Source: W-Chloroflexi-9 sp045863195 (lineage in GTDB: Bacteria > Chloroflexota > Dehalococcoidia > UBA2979). From it: 64,000 nucleotides of DNA. Numbering within the stretch: the stretch's first letter is position 1; every line of letters begins with the position of its first letter. The stretch is taken from contig BTUI01000006.1 in NCBI GenBank assembly GCA_045863195.1, positions 62,001 through 126,000 on the forward strand, read 5' to 3'. Below, piece by piece: positions 26,281-34,103 of this stretch. The notes under the pieces were generated by a model that searched no databases, was not told where the DNA came from, and saw only the letters and a list, made by a program, of their open reading frames with translations. The position numbers were made by a program, and so were the translations under genes.

Positions 26281-28125
26281 ATGTACATCGAACGGATCCA
26301 GGTTGAGGAGGGCTTCCTCGACAAGCTAGACCTCACGTTTCAACCAGGTCTGAACGTCCTCATTGGCGCCAGAGGCACGGGAAAGACATCGGTTCTGGAG
26401 CTAATCCGGTTCTGTCTCAACGCGCCTGCCTTCACCGAGTTCGCTGCGACGCAGTCGCACGAGCAGGCACGATCGATCCTCGCCGGCGGTGAAGTGAGTG
26501 TGACGCTTCGTGACGGCGACACCCGCATTCTGGTGTCGCGCTCGGCCTCGGATCAACAACCTCGCGCCACCTCTTCGTTCACCCTTCCGGTGGTGGTTTC
26601 ACAGCGCGAAGCGGAGGTCATTGGCGCGTTGCCGGGTGGACGCATGCAGCTTCTGGATCGATTCCGGACGGACACTGAATCCGTCGAGGGCCGCGCCCCT
26701 TCTCTTATTCGGGAGCTTCGGAGCCTGACCGCAGAAATCGGCACATTAGCGGAGGAAATCGCACTCCTCGCGGAGCAGGAGAAAGAACTTAGTAGAGTCC
26801 CATCCGAACTAGAAGCGGCTGCCACCGAGCAGGCCGCTCTGCTCGCCACAGTGGCCATGACGAAGGGTGAGCAGGAACGCCTCGAACAACTTCAGCGCGA
26901 CCTCGCGCAGTTGGGCATCCGTCAACAGACGCTGCGAGCCGCGAGTACGGCGATCGAGGCCTACGCCCAGACAGTGAGGGACGTCGCGCAGCGCGCCCCT
27001 GCCATCACTTGGCCGGAGGCGGCAGGTGAGAACCAGTTGGTCGACGCAGCCGCTCGGCTTGCCGCGGCGCGTTCAGAGCTGGCGGGCTTGTATGAGACGC
27101 TGACAGCTATCGTGAGCGATGTTGCCGGAAGAAGCCGTCAGACAGAGGCCTCCCGGGTTGCGGCTGAGCAAGAAAGCCGGGAACTCAGGTCGAAGCTGAA
27201 CGAAATCCAGGCGGGCGCTGCAGACGTGACCCGTCTTGTGTCCACGCTCACCGAGCGGCAGGGCCAGTTCGACGCGACCCGCGAGTTGCTTCGAGCCCGG
27301 GTCAGCACGAAGACCGAAAGACGCTCTCGGCGGGATGCGCTCTACGAGGAACTGGATCGACTGCGCAAGGCCCGCTTCGAGTCCAGAAAGTCCGTCGCCG
27401 CCAGCCTAAGCGACGCACTCGGTCCGGCGATCCGCGTCCGACTCACGAGTTCTGCGGATACCGCCGCTTATGCGGAGGCGATCGCGACTGCTCTTCGAGG
27501 CAGCGGTCTCCAGTACAACCGACTTGCGCCGACAGTCGCTGCCGCCATGTCTCCGCTCGAACTCGTTTCCGCAATTGAAGATGGCGACTTCCAGACCCTC
27601 GCGGAACTTGCGTCCATCTCGCCAGAGCGAGCCGCCACGGCAGTTTCCAGCGCGCGAGGCCACGCTGCTGACATTGTGGCTGTGTCGATCGGTGATGTGG
27701 TCGAAATGGAGCTGCTCGACGGACTGCAGTACAAGGGAACCGCGGAGATGTCGATTGGCCAGAGGTGCACGGTTGTCTTGCCCATCCTCTTGGAATCTCA
27801 CCCGGAGATGCTGCTAGTCGATCAACCCGAGGACAACCTCGACAACGCCTTCATCACTGGAACGCTCATCAGGACGATTCGTAGCCGTCGACCGACGGAT
27901 CAAATGATCATGGCATCTCACAACGCCAACATTCCGGTTCTCGGAGAAGCGGAGCAGGTAACGCTGCTCGAATCTGATGGACATCGCGCATCTGTGAAGC
28001 ACAGTGGAACCTTGGACTCGCCGGAGACGGTTAAGGCCGTCACCACAGTAATGGAGGGCGGGCTAGCGGCCTTCCGCCAGCGCAGTCGGTTCTACGAACA
28101 GATACTCCGCGATCCCTCGCGATGA
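26281..28125 (+). CDS. SMC/RecF-like ABC-type ATPase, module gene 1
   Basis: A 614-residue ATPase with a split ABC head. Walker A is GARGTGKT (29-36). A central heptad-rich coiled coil occupies roughly residues 140-380. An unusual signature SIGQRC (491-496) stands in place of LSGGQ. Walker B with D-loop is VDQPEDNLDN (513-522), and the switch is ASHNANIP. The QPEDNLDN and SHNANIP wording is shared with TrlF-type and other defence ATPases. No nuclease domain (TOPRIM or HNH) is visible. ATG 26281 after GGGGTGGA is used. The stop overlaps the next start (ATGA). It is a plausible sensor or effector of invading DNA. Confidence 0.78.
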   Translation: MYIERIQVEEGFLDKLDLTFQPGLNVLIGARGTGKTSVLELIRFCLNAPAFTEFAATQSHEQARSILAGGEVSVTLRDGDTRILVSRSASDQQPRATSSFTLPVVVSQREAEVIGALPGGRMQLLDRFRTDTESVEGRAPSLIRELRSLTAEIGTLAEEIALLAEQEKELSRVPSELEAAATEQAALLATVAMTKGEQERLEQLQRDLAQLGIRQQTLRAASTAIEAYAQTVRDVAQRAPAITWPEAAGENQLVDAAARLAAARSELAGLYETLTAIVSDVAGRSRQTEASRVAAEQESRELRSKLNEIQAGAADVTRLVSTLTERQGQFDATRELLRARVSTKTERRSRRDALYEELDRLRKARFESRKSVAASLSDALGPAIRVRLTSSADTAAYAEAIATALRGSGLQYNRLAPTVAAAMSPLELVSAIEDGDFQTLAELASISPERAATAVSSARGHAADIVAVSIGDVVEMELLDGLQYKGTAEMSIGQRCTVVLPILLESHPEMLLVDQPEDNLDNAFITGTLIRTIRSRRPTDQMIMASHNANIPVLGEAEQVTLLESDGHRASVKHSGTLDSPETVKAVTTVMEGGLAAFRQRSRFYEQILRDPSR

Positions 28126-29048
28126 CAACGCCGCAAGAGCTTCTCGCTGATCTGCGTTCTCCGAGTGCTGTTGTTCGACTCAGGGCTGCCCGGCGTCTCA
28201 AGGGTGTCCATGTGGACCGCGACGAAGTCACTCGGCTCCTCGCTGGGGAGTCCGACGCGTGGGTACAAAGCGCCCTAGCAAGCGTTCTTGAGCGCGCGGA
28301 CGATCGACCCCGCGACCCGGACGAGATTGGCCCGAGCGACGAGCCCGATGACCACCTCCTTCGAGAACTACGCGCTCAAGTAACCAAGGAAGTAACAGCG
28401 ACTCTTCTGCATGAACTCGACCCAATGGTCGGTCGGTTGCGGCTCGAAGCGCGCCAAGAAGTTGCGGCGTTTTCAGACAGCCGGACGAATGAGGCTATTG
28501 ACCGGATACGCCGCTTCCTCGGGGCCGTTCGCGAACTGAACGAAGCCTCGAGCCCGCCGCAATGGCAGGAGTTCGACCTTACCGACCTCGTCCAATCCGC
28601 GTGTCGCACCGAACACGAACAACTCGCTCTGCCCGTTTCGATCGGTCCGACGCGGGAAGAGCCGGTCGTAGTGTCGGGCGACCCCGCCCTCGTAGACCTG
28701 GCGCTCTCCAACGCCATCCGAAACGGACTGGAGGCCGTGCACGCGTTTCGATCGTCGGGCGGAGAGCCATCTGCCGGCGGGATAGATGTGGTCGTCAACT
28801 GGGGCACGACCGCAGACGACAATTGGATCGCCGTGATCGACCAAGGGGGCGGTCTTCCGAGCAGCTCCGACAAGGTCTTTCGACCTTGGTCCACCACTAA
28901 GGCGAAGGACCGGCACCTTGGGATCGGTCTCACACTCGCTCGCCGGGCCATGGAGTCGCTGGGCGGGAGCATCGAGCTCTACCCGCAGAAGCCTCATGGG
29001 GCGCTATGTGAACTGCGATGGCCAAAGCAGAAAGACGTGACCAGGTGA
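28122..29048 (+). CDS. Soluble histidine kinase with HEAT-like N-terminus, module gene 2
   Basis: A 308-residue kinase without membrane segments. Residues 3-60 look like two HEAT/armadillo-type helical repeats. An H-box-like LLHELDPM with His97 follows, then a dimerisation helix. The ATPase domain has an N-box (ALSNAIRNGLEA), G1 (IDQGGGLP, 239-246), F-box (KVFRPWSTTK) and G2 (HLGIGLTLARRAM). All ATP-binding elements seem intact. It is coupled by ATGA to the SMC-like ATPase and by GTGA to the response regulator, so the pair forms a private two-component system driven from inside the cell. Confidence 0.78.
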   Translation: MTTPQELLADLRSPSAVVRLRAARRLKGVHVDRDEVTRLLAGESDAWVQSALASVLERADDRPRDPDEIGPSDEPDDHLLRELRAQVTKEVTATLLHELDPMVGRLRLEARQEVAAFSDSRTNEAIDRIRRFLGAVRELNEASSPPQWQEFDLTDLVQSACRTEHEQLALPVSIGPTREEPVVVSGDPALVDLALSNAIRNGLEAVHAFRSSGGEPSAGGIDVVVNWGTTADDNWIAVIDQGGGLPSSSDKVFRPWSTTKAKDRHLGIGLTLARRAMESLGGSIELYPQKPHGALCELRWPKQKDVTR

Positions 29049-30469
29049 CCACGATCGACGTGCTCCTCGTGGAGGATGAACCTGGCTGGGTCGAGGCCAT
29101 TACTCACGCGCTCGCCGTGTCGGCGGAGGACGTTGTCGTCACCCACGCCCGGAGCCGCGACTCCGCATTCGCCGCGATGGAGGCTGCTGAATTCGACTTG
29201 CTGATCTGCGACCTCCGCCTCCCGGCGGACGACGGAGGGCTCGACACGTCCGAGGAGCACGGATTTGCAGTCCATGGACGGCTGCGTGAGCTGAGCCCAG
29301 GCACCCCCTGCTACTTCCTCACAGGATTCGGGACACTGAACAATCTCCGGGCCGCGCTCGCAGCAGGGCGCCAAGAGGATCTGTTTGGCGACGGAAACCG
29401 CTGGCCCCTCGTTGACCATTTCGACAAGAACGAGCTGCCGGAGTGCGTGGACGCGATTGCTGCATTAGCAGCGGGATACGCAGCTCTCGACCACATTGCT
29501 ATCGACGGAACGATCCTCGGTAGGGATGCGTCCGCGTTGCGCATTTTCGCGCGCAGGCACGGAGCGAGCAGGGTCGCGGCCGAGACGGTCGGTGGAGGTC
29601 TCTCCTCGGCACGAACGCTGACAGCCAAGCTGTATGGCCTCGATGCCGAGGACCGCCGCGGGGCGGCCTTCGTCAAATTGGCCCGCTCTGGAGCGATTCA
29701 AGATGAACGGGAGCGCTATCAACACGCCCTGCCCACCTACCTGGCCGCGGGCGTCTATGCACCCCTCGCCGACGAAATCACAGCAGGACTTGGTCGGTCG
29801 AGCGCCAACTTCTACTCGCTCGCCGACGGATACGACCGAGACCTGTTCGACCTGATTACGCAGGACCCGGAGACCGCAGCGCTGGTGGTGCGGGAGCTCG
29901 AGTCCCGTCTCGAGCCTTGGCTCGGGACCAAACAACTGGAGGACGTTCAACTCGGTGCCCTGCGCGCACGTCGGATCAGTGACGCGGACTTCGAGCCATT
30001 CAAAGACGGTCGACTTCCGGTCAGCCTGTCGCTGGTCGAAGAGCGTCAATTCCGTTTCCGATGCTGCAACCAACACGGGGATCTTCACGCCGGGAACGTG
30101 CTCGTTGGCCCCACGGACAGCCCGTTGCTGATCGATTACGGCGATGTTGGAATGGCCGCAGCTGGCCTAGATCCGCTGACACTCGAGCTGAGTCTCCTCT
30201 TCCATCCGAAATCGCCCCTACGTGGAACTGGATGGGCGACCGCCGAACAGGTCGGTAGGTGGCTCGACCTCGATGCATATGTCGCTGACTGCCCAGTGGC
30301 GCCTGTCATTGTCGCATGCCGTGAGTGGGCGATGCGCTGCGCTGATCACGAGCAACTCTGTGCCGTTGCGTACGCACATGCCGCGCGTCAGCTGAAGTAC
30401 CCGGATGTGGATCCCTCGATCGCCATTGCCGTATTGAGCAGTTGTGTCGCCGCCCTCAGCGACGTGTAG
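29045..30469 (+). CDS. Response-regulator receiver fused to APH-like kinase, module gene 3
   Basis: A 474-residue fusion. Residues 1-135 are a receiver: acidic pair Glu10/Asp11, phosphorylation site Asp56 in LLICDLRLP, Thr93 in FLTG and Lys128 in FDKNE. Residues about 160-474 look like an aminoglycoside-phosphotransferase/choline-kinase fold: a glycine-rich VGGGLSSAR loop, a Lys in AFVKLAR, the catalytic loop HGDLHAGN (from His344), and the metal-binding Asp364 in LLIDYGD. There is no DNA-binding domain, so phosphorylation would switch a kinase. GTG 29045 overlaps the previous stop (GTGA); ATG 29018 is possible. Confidence 0.78.
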   Translation: MTTIDVLLVEDEPGWVEAITHALAVSAEDVVVTHARSRDSAFAAMEAAEFDLLICDLRLPADDGGLDTSEEHGFAVHGRLRELSPGTPCYFLTGFGTLNNLRAALAAGRQEDLFGDGNRWPLVDHFDKNELPECVDAIAALAAGYAALDHIAIDGTILGRDASALRIFARRHGASRVAAETVGGGLSSARTLTAKLYGLDAEDRRGAAFVKLARSGAIQDERERYQHALPTYLAAGVYAPLADEITAGLGRSSANFYSLADGYDRDLFDLITQDPETAALVVRELESRLEPWLGTKQLEDVQLGALRARRISDADFEPFKDGRLPVSLSLVEERQFRFRCCNQHGDLHAGNVLVGPTDSPLLIDYGDVGMAAAGLDPLTLELSLLFHPKSPLRGTGWATAEQVGRWLDLDAYVADCPVAPVIVACREWAMRCADHEQLCAVAYAHAARQLKYPDVDPSIAIAVLSSCVAALSDV

Positions 30470-30610
30470 CGGCGCGTGCCGTGAGGCGAGGTAGAGGGCC
30501 GTAGGCCAGCCCGAAAGCCCGACAACAGTCGCCTCGGCGTCACCCTTGCAGGAGGCCCGCAGGAGACTCCCATATGGACACCGCGTCTCACCAGGAAGCA
30601 GTGAGAGGGT

Positions 30611-30690
30611 TGGAGGGGGGCGGGATTCGAACCGGCGACCCTCTGCTTGGGAAGCAGACTGGAGCCGCCGCAGCGAGCCCAACGGCCAGT
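30611..30690 (-). tRNA. tRNA-Gly(CCC)-like sequence, 3' half only
   Basis: On the minus strand, a perfect five-base anticodon stem TCTGC/GCAGA encloses the loop TTCCCAA (anticodon CCC), followed by a T-arm with loop TTCGAAT and a C-rich 3' end that runs into TCCA. The T-stem has one mismatch. No 5' acceptor strand (it would be GAGGGGG-like) and no D-arm are found upstream. This looks like a tRNA 3' half left by integration or a decayed tRNA rather than a working gene. Confidence 0.5.
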
Positions 30691-30798
30691 CATCTCGCCT
30701 GCATCGCGAGTATCGGATTACTAGTCCTTTGGTCTTTACCTGTTTCAGGCCCCCACCGCTGCGCCTGTCTTCGGTGTGACGCAAGGCCAGTAAGAGCA

Positions 30799-30827
30799 GC
30801 AGCGGCACCGAATCCCGGTGCCGCTGC
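30799..30827 (-). terminator. Strong hairpin downstream of the tRNA-Met-like 3' end
   Basis: A perfect 12-base-pair stem GCAGCGGCACCG / CGGTGCCGCTGC (30799-30810 and 30816-30827) closes a five-base loop. On the minus strand it lies 11 bases after the CCA end of the tRNA-like sequence at 30839, which is where a tRNA terminator would be. The following T-tract is weak (TGCTCTTACTG), so terminator function is likely but not certain. Confidence 0.6.
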
Positions 30828-30838
30828 CTGTGTGTCGT

Positions 30839-30912
30839 TGGTAGCGGGGGGGGGGATTTGAACTCCCGACCAACGGCTTATGAGTCCGCTTGCCATACGA
30901 CGCCGTTGTCGC
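30839..30912 (-). tRNA. tRNA-Met/Ile(CAT)-like sequence, 3' half only
   Basis: On the minus strand an anticodon loop CTCATAA (anticodon CAT), a T-loop TTCAAAT and a correctly spaced 3' end GCTA-CCA are present. The anticodon stem has four pairs with a mismatch next to the loop and the T-stem has one mismatch. A 5' acceptor strand (AGCGGGG-like) and a D-stem are not found. Together with the neighbouring tRNA-Gly-like half it suggests decayed tRNA genes or attachment-site remnants. Confidence 0.5.
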
Positions 30913-30960
30913 CTCGGCCCTGAGCTGTTCGAGACATCGCTGACCGCCTGTCGTGGCAGA

Positions 30961-31010
30961 TAAGCGCCCGTAGCGCCATTTAAGCGTGTGTGGAGCGCGG
31001 TAAGCGACCC
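30961..31010 (+). repeat. Tandem 20-bp repeats upstream of the conjugation operon
   Basis: Units start at 30961, 30981 and 31001, exactly 20 bases apart. The unit at 30981 is TAAGCGTGTGTGGAGCGCGG; the unit at 30961 is more diverged and the third is partial. They match the units at 3968-4027. The array lies about 90 bases before the start of the VirB6-like gene, a position suited to an operator or an origin-type iteron for the transfer genes. Confidence 0.7.
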
Positions 31011-31098
31011 CCTGGATTGACCGTGGAGCGGCGTGTTGCACGCTGCCCCCCGTGACATCGCCGCCGTCGCGTCCCCCGAGTGAAGGGCGGACGGCACG

Positions 31099-32325
31099 AT
31101 GCGAAAGGGGGTGGTCGTGCGAGGGACGCTGCTCGCCGCCGCCGTGGTGCTCGCCTGCTGGATCGGGATCCCCTCGCCCGCCGCCGCGCAGCAGGCGGCC
31201 GACCCGCTCCGTGACCTCGTCTCCGCCGGCGCGCCACTGGTCGCCTCGACGGGGATGCCGTCCGGCGGGTCCGCGGCGACGGCAGCAGCGTCACCCGTCG
31301 TGCCCGGGCCTGGCGGCCCGACTCCCGCCGTCGCAGCCGGCACGCTCCCCGGTGACATCCCACCGGTCGACCCGCAGATCCCGCTCCCGGATGTCCCCAA
31401 CCCGCTCGGCCTGCTCGGCAGCCTCGACCCGCGGGACTGGGCGAGCGCGGTGCTTGACACCGTCGTCGAGTCGATCGCGGGCGCGATCCTCGACGCGGTC
31501 ACCGGCGTCGTCGACTGGGCGCTGGGAATGGGCGACTCCTCCCTCAACATCATCACCCGTACCCCGGCGGCTGGGACGTACGAGAGCACGACCGTCCGCG
31601 CGCTCTGGGACCTCAGCCGCGGCGCCGCCAACGCCGCGCTCGCGGTGATCGTGATGTGGGGCGGTTTCAACGTCGTCCTCAAGCAGCACACCCGCGCGCC
31701 CTACGACGGGATCATGGAGCTGCTCCCGCGCGTGATCCTCGCTGCGCTCGCCGTCAACCTCACCCTTGAGATTGCCACCGTCCTGATCGAGCTCAACAAC
31801 GCCTTCGCCGGGGCCGTGAGCGAGCAGGGCCTGCCCGGCTACGACCAGGCACGCGGCGACCAGTCAGGCATGGCGATGGTCATGGTCGCCGCGACCTACG
31901 CGATCGTCGCGCTCCTGCTCGCCTTCCAGATGCTGATGCGGCTGGCCCTGATCTGCGTCCTGATCGTGCTGGCGCCGGTGATGGTCGTGACCTGGATACT
32001 CCCGCAGACCCAGGGCTGGGCCCGCTGGTGGGCCCACCTGCTCCCGATCACCGTGTTCCAGCAGGCAGTGCAGGTGCTGACACTCCGCCTCGGCTCGGCG
32101 CTGATGGTCGAGCTCACGCCCGGCAGCGTCGCCAACGCCACGCTGACGCTGATGCTCGGCATCGCGGTCTGCTACCTCACGCTCCGCGTCCCGGCACTGC
32201 TCTCCAGTCAGACGCGCTTCGCCGGGCTCGCCTCGGTGGTCTCCCTCGTCGTCCTCAGCCGCGTCACTGGCGGACTCGGTGGCGGGGGCCGAGCGGCGGC
32301 CGGTGCGGCAGGAGCGCGGGCATGA
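31099..32325 (+). CDS. TrbL/VirB6-like conjugation membrane protein
   Basis: A 408-residue protein with a signal peptide (LLAAAVVLACWIGIPSPAAA), a proline/glycine-rich spacer, then at least five strong membrane helices (from about residue 170 onward; for example ALICVLIVLAPVMVVTWILP). This arrangement is that of TrbL/VirB6 channel components in Gram-positive-type conjugation systems. It is the first gene of the transfer operon, downstream of the 20-bp repeats, and overlaps the next start by four bases. Confidence 0.75.
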   Translation: MRKGVVVRGTLLAAAVVLACWIGIPSPAAAQQAADPLRDLVSAGAPLVASTGMPSGGSAATAAASPVVPGPGGPTPAVAAGTLPGDIPPVDPQIPLPDVPNPLGLLGSLDPRDWASAVLDTVVESIAGAILDAVTGVVDWALGMGDSSLNIITRTPAAGTYESTTVRALWDLSRGAANAALAVIVMWGGFNVVLKQHTRAPYDGIMELLPRVILAALAVNLTLEIATVLIELNNAFAGAVSEQGLPGYDQARGDQSGMAMVMVAATYAIVALLLAFQMLMRLALICVLIVLAPVMVVTWILPQTQGWARWWAHLLPITVFQQAVQVLTLRLGSALMVELTPGSVANATLTLMLGIAVCYLTLRVPALLSSQTRFAGLASVVSLVVLSRVTGGLGGGGRAAAGAAGARA

Positions 32326-32933
32326 TCGCGAAGGCTGCGCTCGTCGCCTCCTCCCTCTTCGGGGACCTGATCCGTGACGGGCTGCGCTTCGCCGGGGGAG
32401 TGGTCATGGCCCTCCTCGTCCCCGTCATGCTCGTCGTCGTGATCGTGGCGATGTTCGTCGCCGCCCCGTTCGCGGCGTTCGGCGGCGGCGACGGTGGCGA
32501 CGGCTCAGACCCGCCACCGGTCCCGCTTGCCCACCTCGCCGTGATGGTGAAGGAGGGACATGACAGCGGCGTCCCCTGGTCGCTGCTCGCCGCGATCGCC
32601 TCCGTGGAGTCGGGGTTCGGCGCGAACATGGCGACCTCGTGGGCGGGCGCGATCGGCTACGGGCAGTTCATGCCGCCGAGTTGGGCCGCGTTCGGCGAAG
32701 GCGGCGACCCGTACGACTACCGGGACGTGATCCCGGCAATGGCCCGCTATCTCCTCGCCGCCGACGTCCAGCGCGACGTACCGGGCGCGGTCTACGCCTA
32801 CAACCACAGCTGGGAGTACGTCGCGCTCGTACTCGGGCGCATGGCCTACTACGAGGCGACGTTCGGTGAGCTCGCCGCGGCGCTCGGCACCGAGCCGGCG
32901 GCTCCGTCCCCCACTCTGGTGGTGCCCTCGTGA
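32322..32933 (+). CDS. VirB1-like transglycosylase / muramidase
   Basis: A 203-residue protein with a long N-terminal membrane anchor (residues 25-55) and an exported lysozyme-like domain (about 70-195). The catalytic glutamate is expected in AAIASVESGFG and is followed by AGAIGYGQFMPPSWAAFG, the typical segment of these enzymes. It would open the peptidoglycan for the transfer channel. ATG 32322 overlaps the VirB6-like stop (ATGA). Confidence 0.82.
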   Translation: MIAKAALVASSLFGDLIRDGLRFAGGVVMALLVPVMLVVVIVAMFVAAPFAAFGGGDGGDGSDPPPVPLAHLAVMVKEGHDSGVPWSLLAAIASVESGFGANMATSWAGAIGYGQFMPPSWAAFGEGGDPYDYRDVIPAMARYLLAADVQRDVPGAVYAYNHSWEYVALVLGRMAYYEATFGELAAALGTEPAAPSPTLVVPS

Positions 32934-33475
32934 CCGGCGGGCGTGCGGCCGGCTACGCGTTGCTCGGGTGCGGCGGGCTGCTGCTGGTGCTCGCCGTGCT
33001 GAGCGGCTGGAGCGGCGCGCAGCGCATCGGCAGCCGCGAGCACGACACGCGCGCGGTCGCGTCCGCTGCCACGGCGTTTGTGACCGCCTATGGCAGCTTC
33101 GACCACCGCGATCCTGACGCGTACACCACCCGCCTCGTCGCCCTGACGGCCGGGGCGCTACGCGAAGCGCTCGCTGTCGCGGCCGTCGATCCCGACGCCG
33201 CCCGCCTGCAGCGCGGCATCGCCACCGAGGTCGAGTCCGTGGCCGTCACCGCGCTCTCCGCGACCGCCGCCACCGCATCGGTGACGGCCGTCCAGTCGCG
33301 GCGGTGGCGCGACCCGATGCTCGGGACGGCACAGCATCAGGTGATTCAGCAGCACGTGACCTGCCGCCTCGTCCAGGAGGACGGGCGCTGGCTGGTCGTC
33401 GAGCTGCGGGTGCAGTCAGAGGAGCCAGTGCGCACGGCGTCGAACGGAAGCGCCCCAAGCACTGAAACGCACTGA
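32930..33475 (+). CDS. VirB8/TcpC-like anchored protein
   Basis: A 181-residue protein with one N-terminal membrane helix (residues 8-27) followed by an exported domain of the NTF2-like type, rich in alanine. This resembles VirB8/TcpC proteins, which scaffold the channel in Gram-positive conjugation systems. The assignment is from topology, size and place in the operon; sequence alone does not prove it. It overlaps the transglycosylase gene by four bases. Confidence 0.6.
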   Translation: MTGGRAAGYALLGCGGLLLVLAVLSGWSGAQRIGSREHDTRAVASAATAFVTAYGSFDHRDPDAYTTRLVALTAGALREALAVAAVDPDAARLQRGIATEVESVAVTALSATAATASVTAVQSRRWRDPMLGTAQHQVIQQHVTCRLVQEDGRWLVVELRVQSEEPVRTASNGSAPSTETH

Positions 33476-33489
33476 GAGAGGAACCAGGA

Positions 33490-33729
33490 ATGGAGCAGAT
33501 CAACAGCCTCTTCGAGAACCTGCTGAACATCGGCCTCGGCGTCGCCGTGGCGGTATCAGCGTTCTTCGTGATGTGGGGCGCGTTCCTGTACATGAGCGCC
33601 GCCGGGTCGCCGCGGCAGATGGAGCAGGGCAAGGTTGCGATCGTCAACGCGCTCGCCGGCCTCGCGATCGTCCTGCTGGCCCGGGTGATCGCCGGGATGG
33701 TCCAGAGCGCGATGGGCGGGGCGGCCTGA
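33490..33729 (+). CDS. VirB2/TrbC-like small membrane protein
   Basis: A 79-residue protein with two membrane helices (about residues 14-34 and 52-74) joined by a short loop MSAAGSPRQMEQGK, the usual pattern of VirB2/TrbC-type pilin-like or channel subunits. The ribosome site GAGAGAGGAACC precedes the ATG. Its stop touches the start of the PrgI gene (TGATG). Confidence 0.75.
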   Translation: MEQINSLFENLLNIGLGVAVAVSAFFVMWGAFLYMSAAGSPRQMEQGKVAIVNALAGLAIVLLARVIAGMVQSAMGGAA

Positions 33730-34103
33730 TGGAACGCCACGAGATCCCCACCCACCTGGAGGTCGCCGACCGCGCCTTCCTGGGCCTGACGATGCGGCAA
33801 TTGCTGTCGGTGGCGATCGGGCTTGCGCTCGCCTACGGGGCGCTGAGCGACCTGCCGCTGCCGTTCGCGCTGCGGCTCGCCGCCACCGTCCTCGTGATCG
33901 TCGCCGCCGCGGTGCTCGTGCTGTGGCGGCCCGCCGGGCGCCCGCTGGAGGAGTGGGCGTTCGTGCTGTTGCGCTACGGGACCGTGCCCCGCGTGGCGGT
34001 CTGGCGCCCACGCGAGCGTGTCTCGGGCACACGCGAACTCCGCGAGGTGTTCCTGCCGGGCGTGACGCCGCCGGCGCGGGAGGAGGCCACCAATGCGGCC
34101 TAA
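33729..34103 (+). CDS. PrgI-family (VirB3-like) membrane protein
   Basis: A 124-residue protein that starts EIPTHLEVADRAFLGLTMRQLL, the typical PrgI family opening, followed by two membrane helices and a basic cytoplasmic tail. PrgI proteins partner with the VirB4 ATPase, just as VirB3 does in Gram-negative systems. It overlaps the next gene by 11 bases. Confidence 0.82.
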   Translation: MERHEIPTHLEVADRAFLGLTMRQLLSVAIGLALAYGALSDLPLPFALRLAATVLVIVAAAVLVLWRPAGRPLEEWAFVLLRYGTVPRVAVWRPRERVSGTRELREVFLPGVTPPAREEATNAA

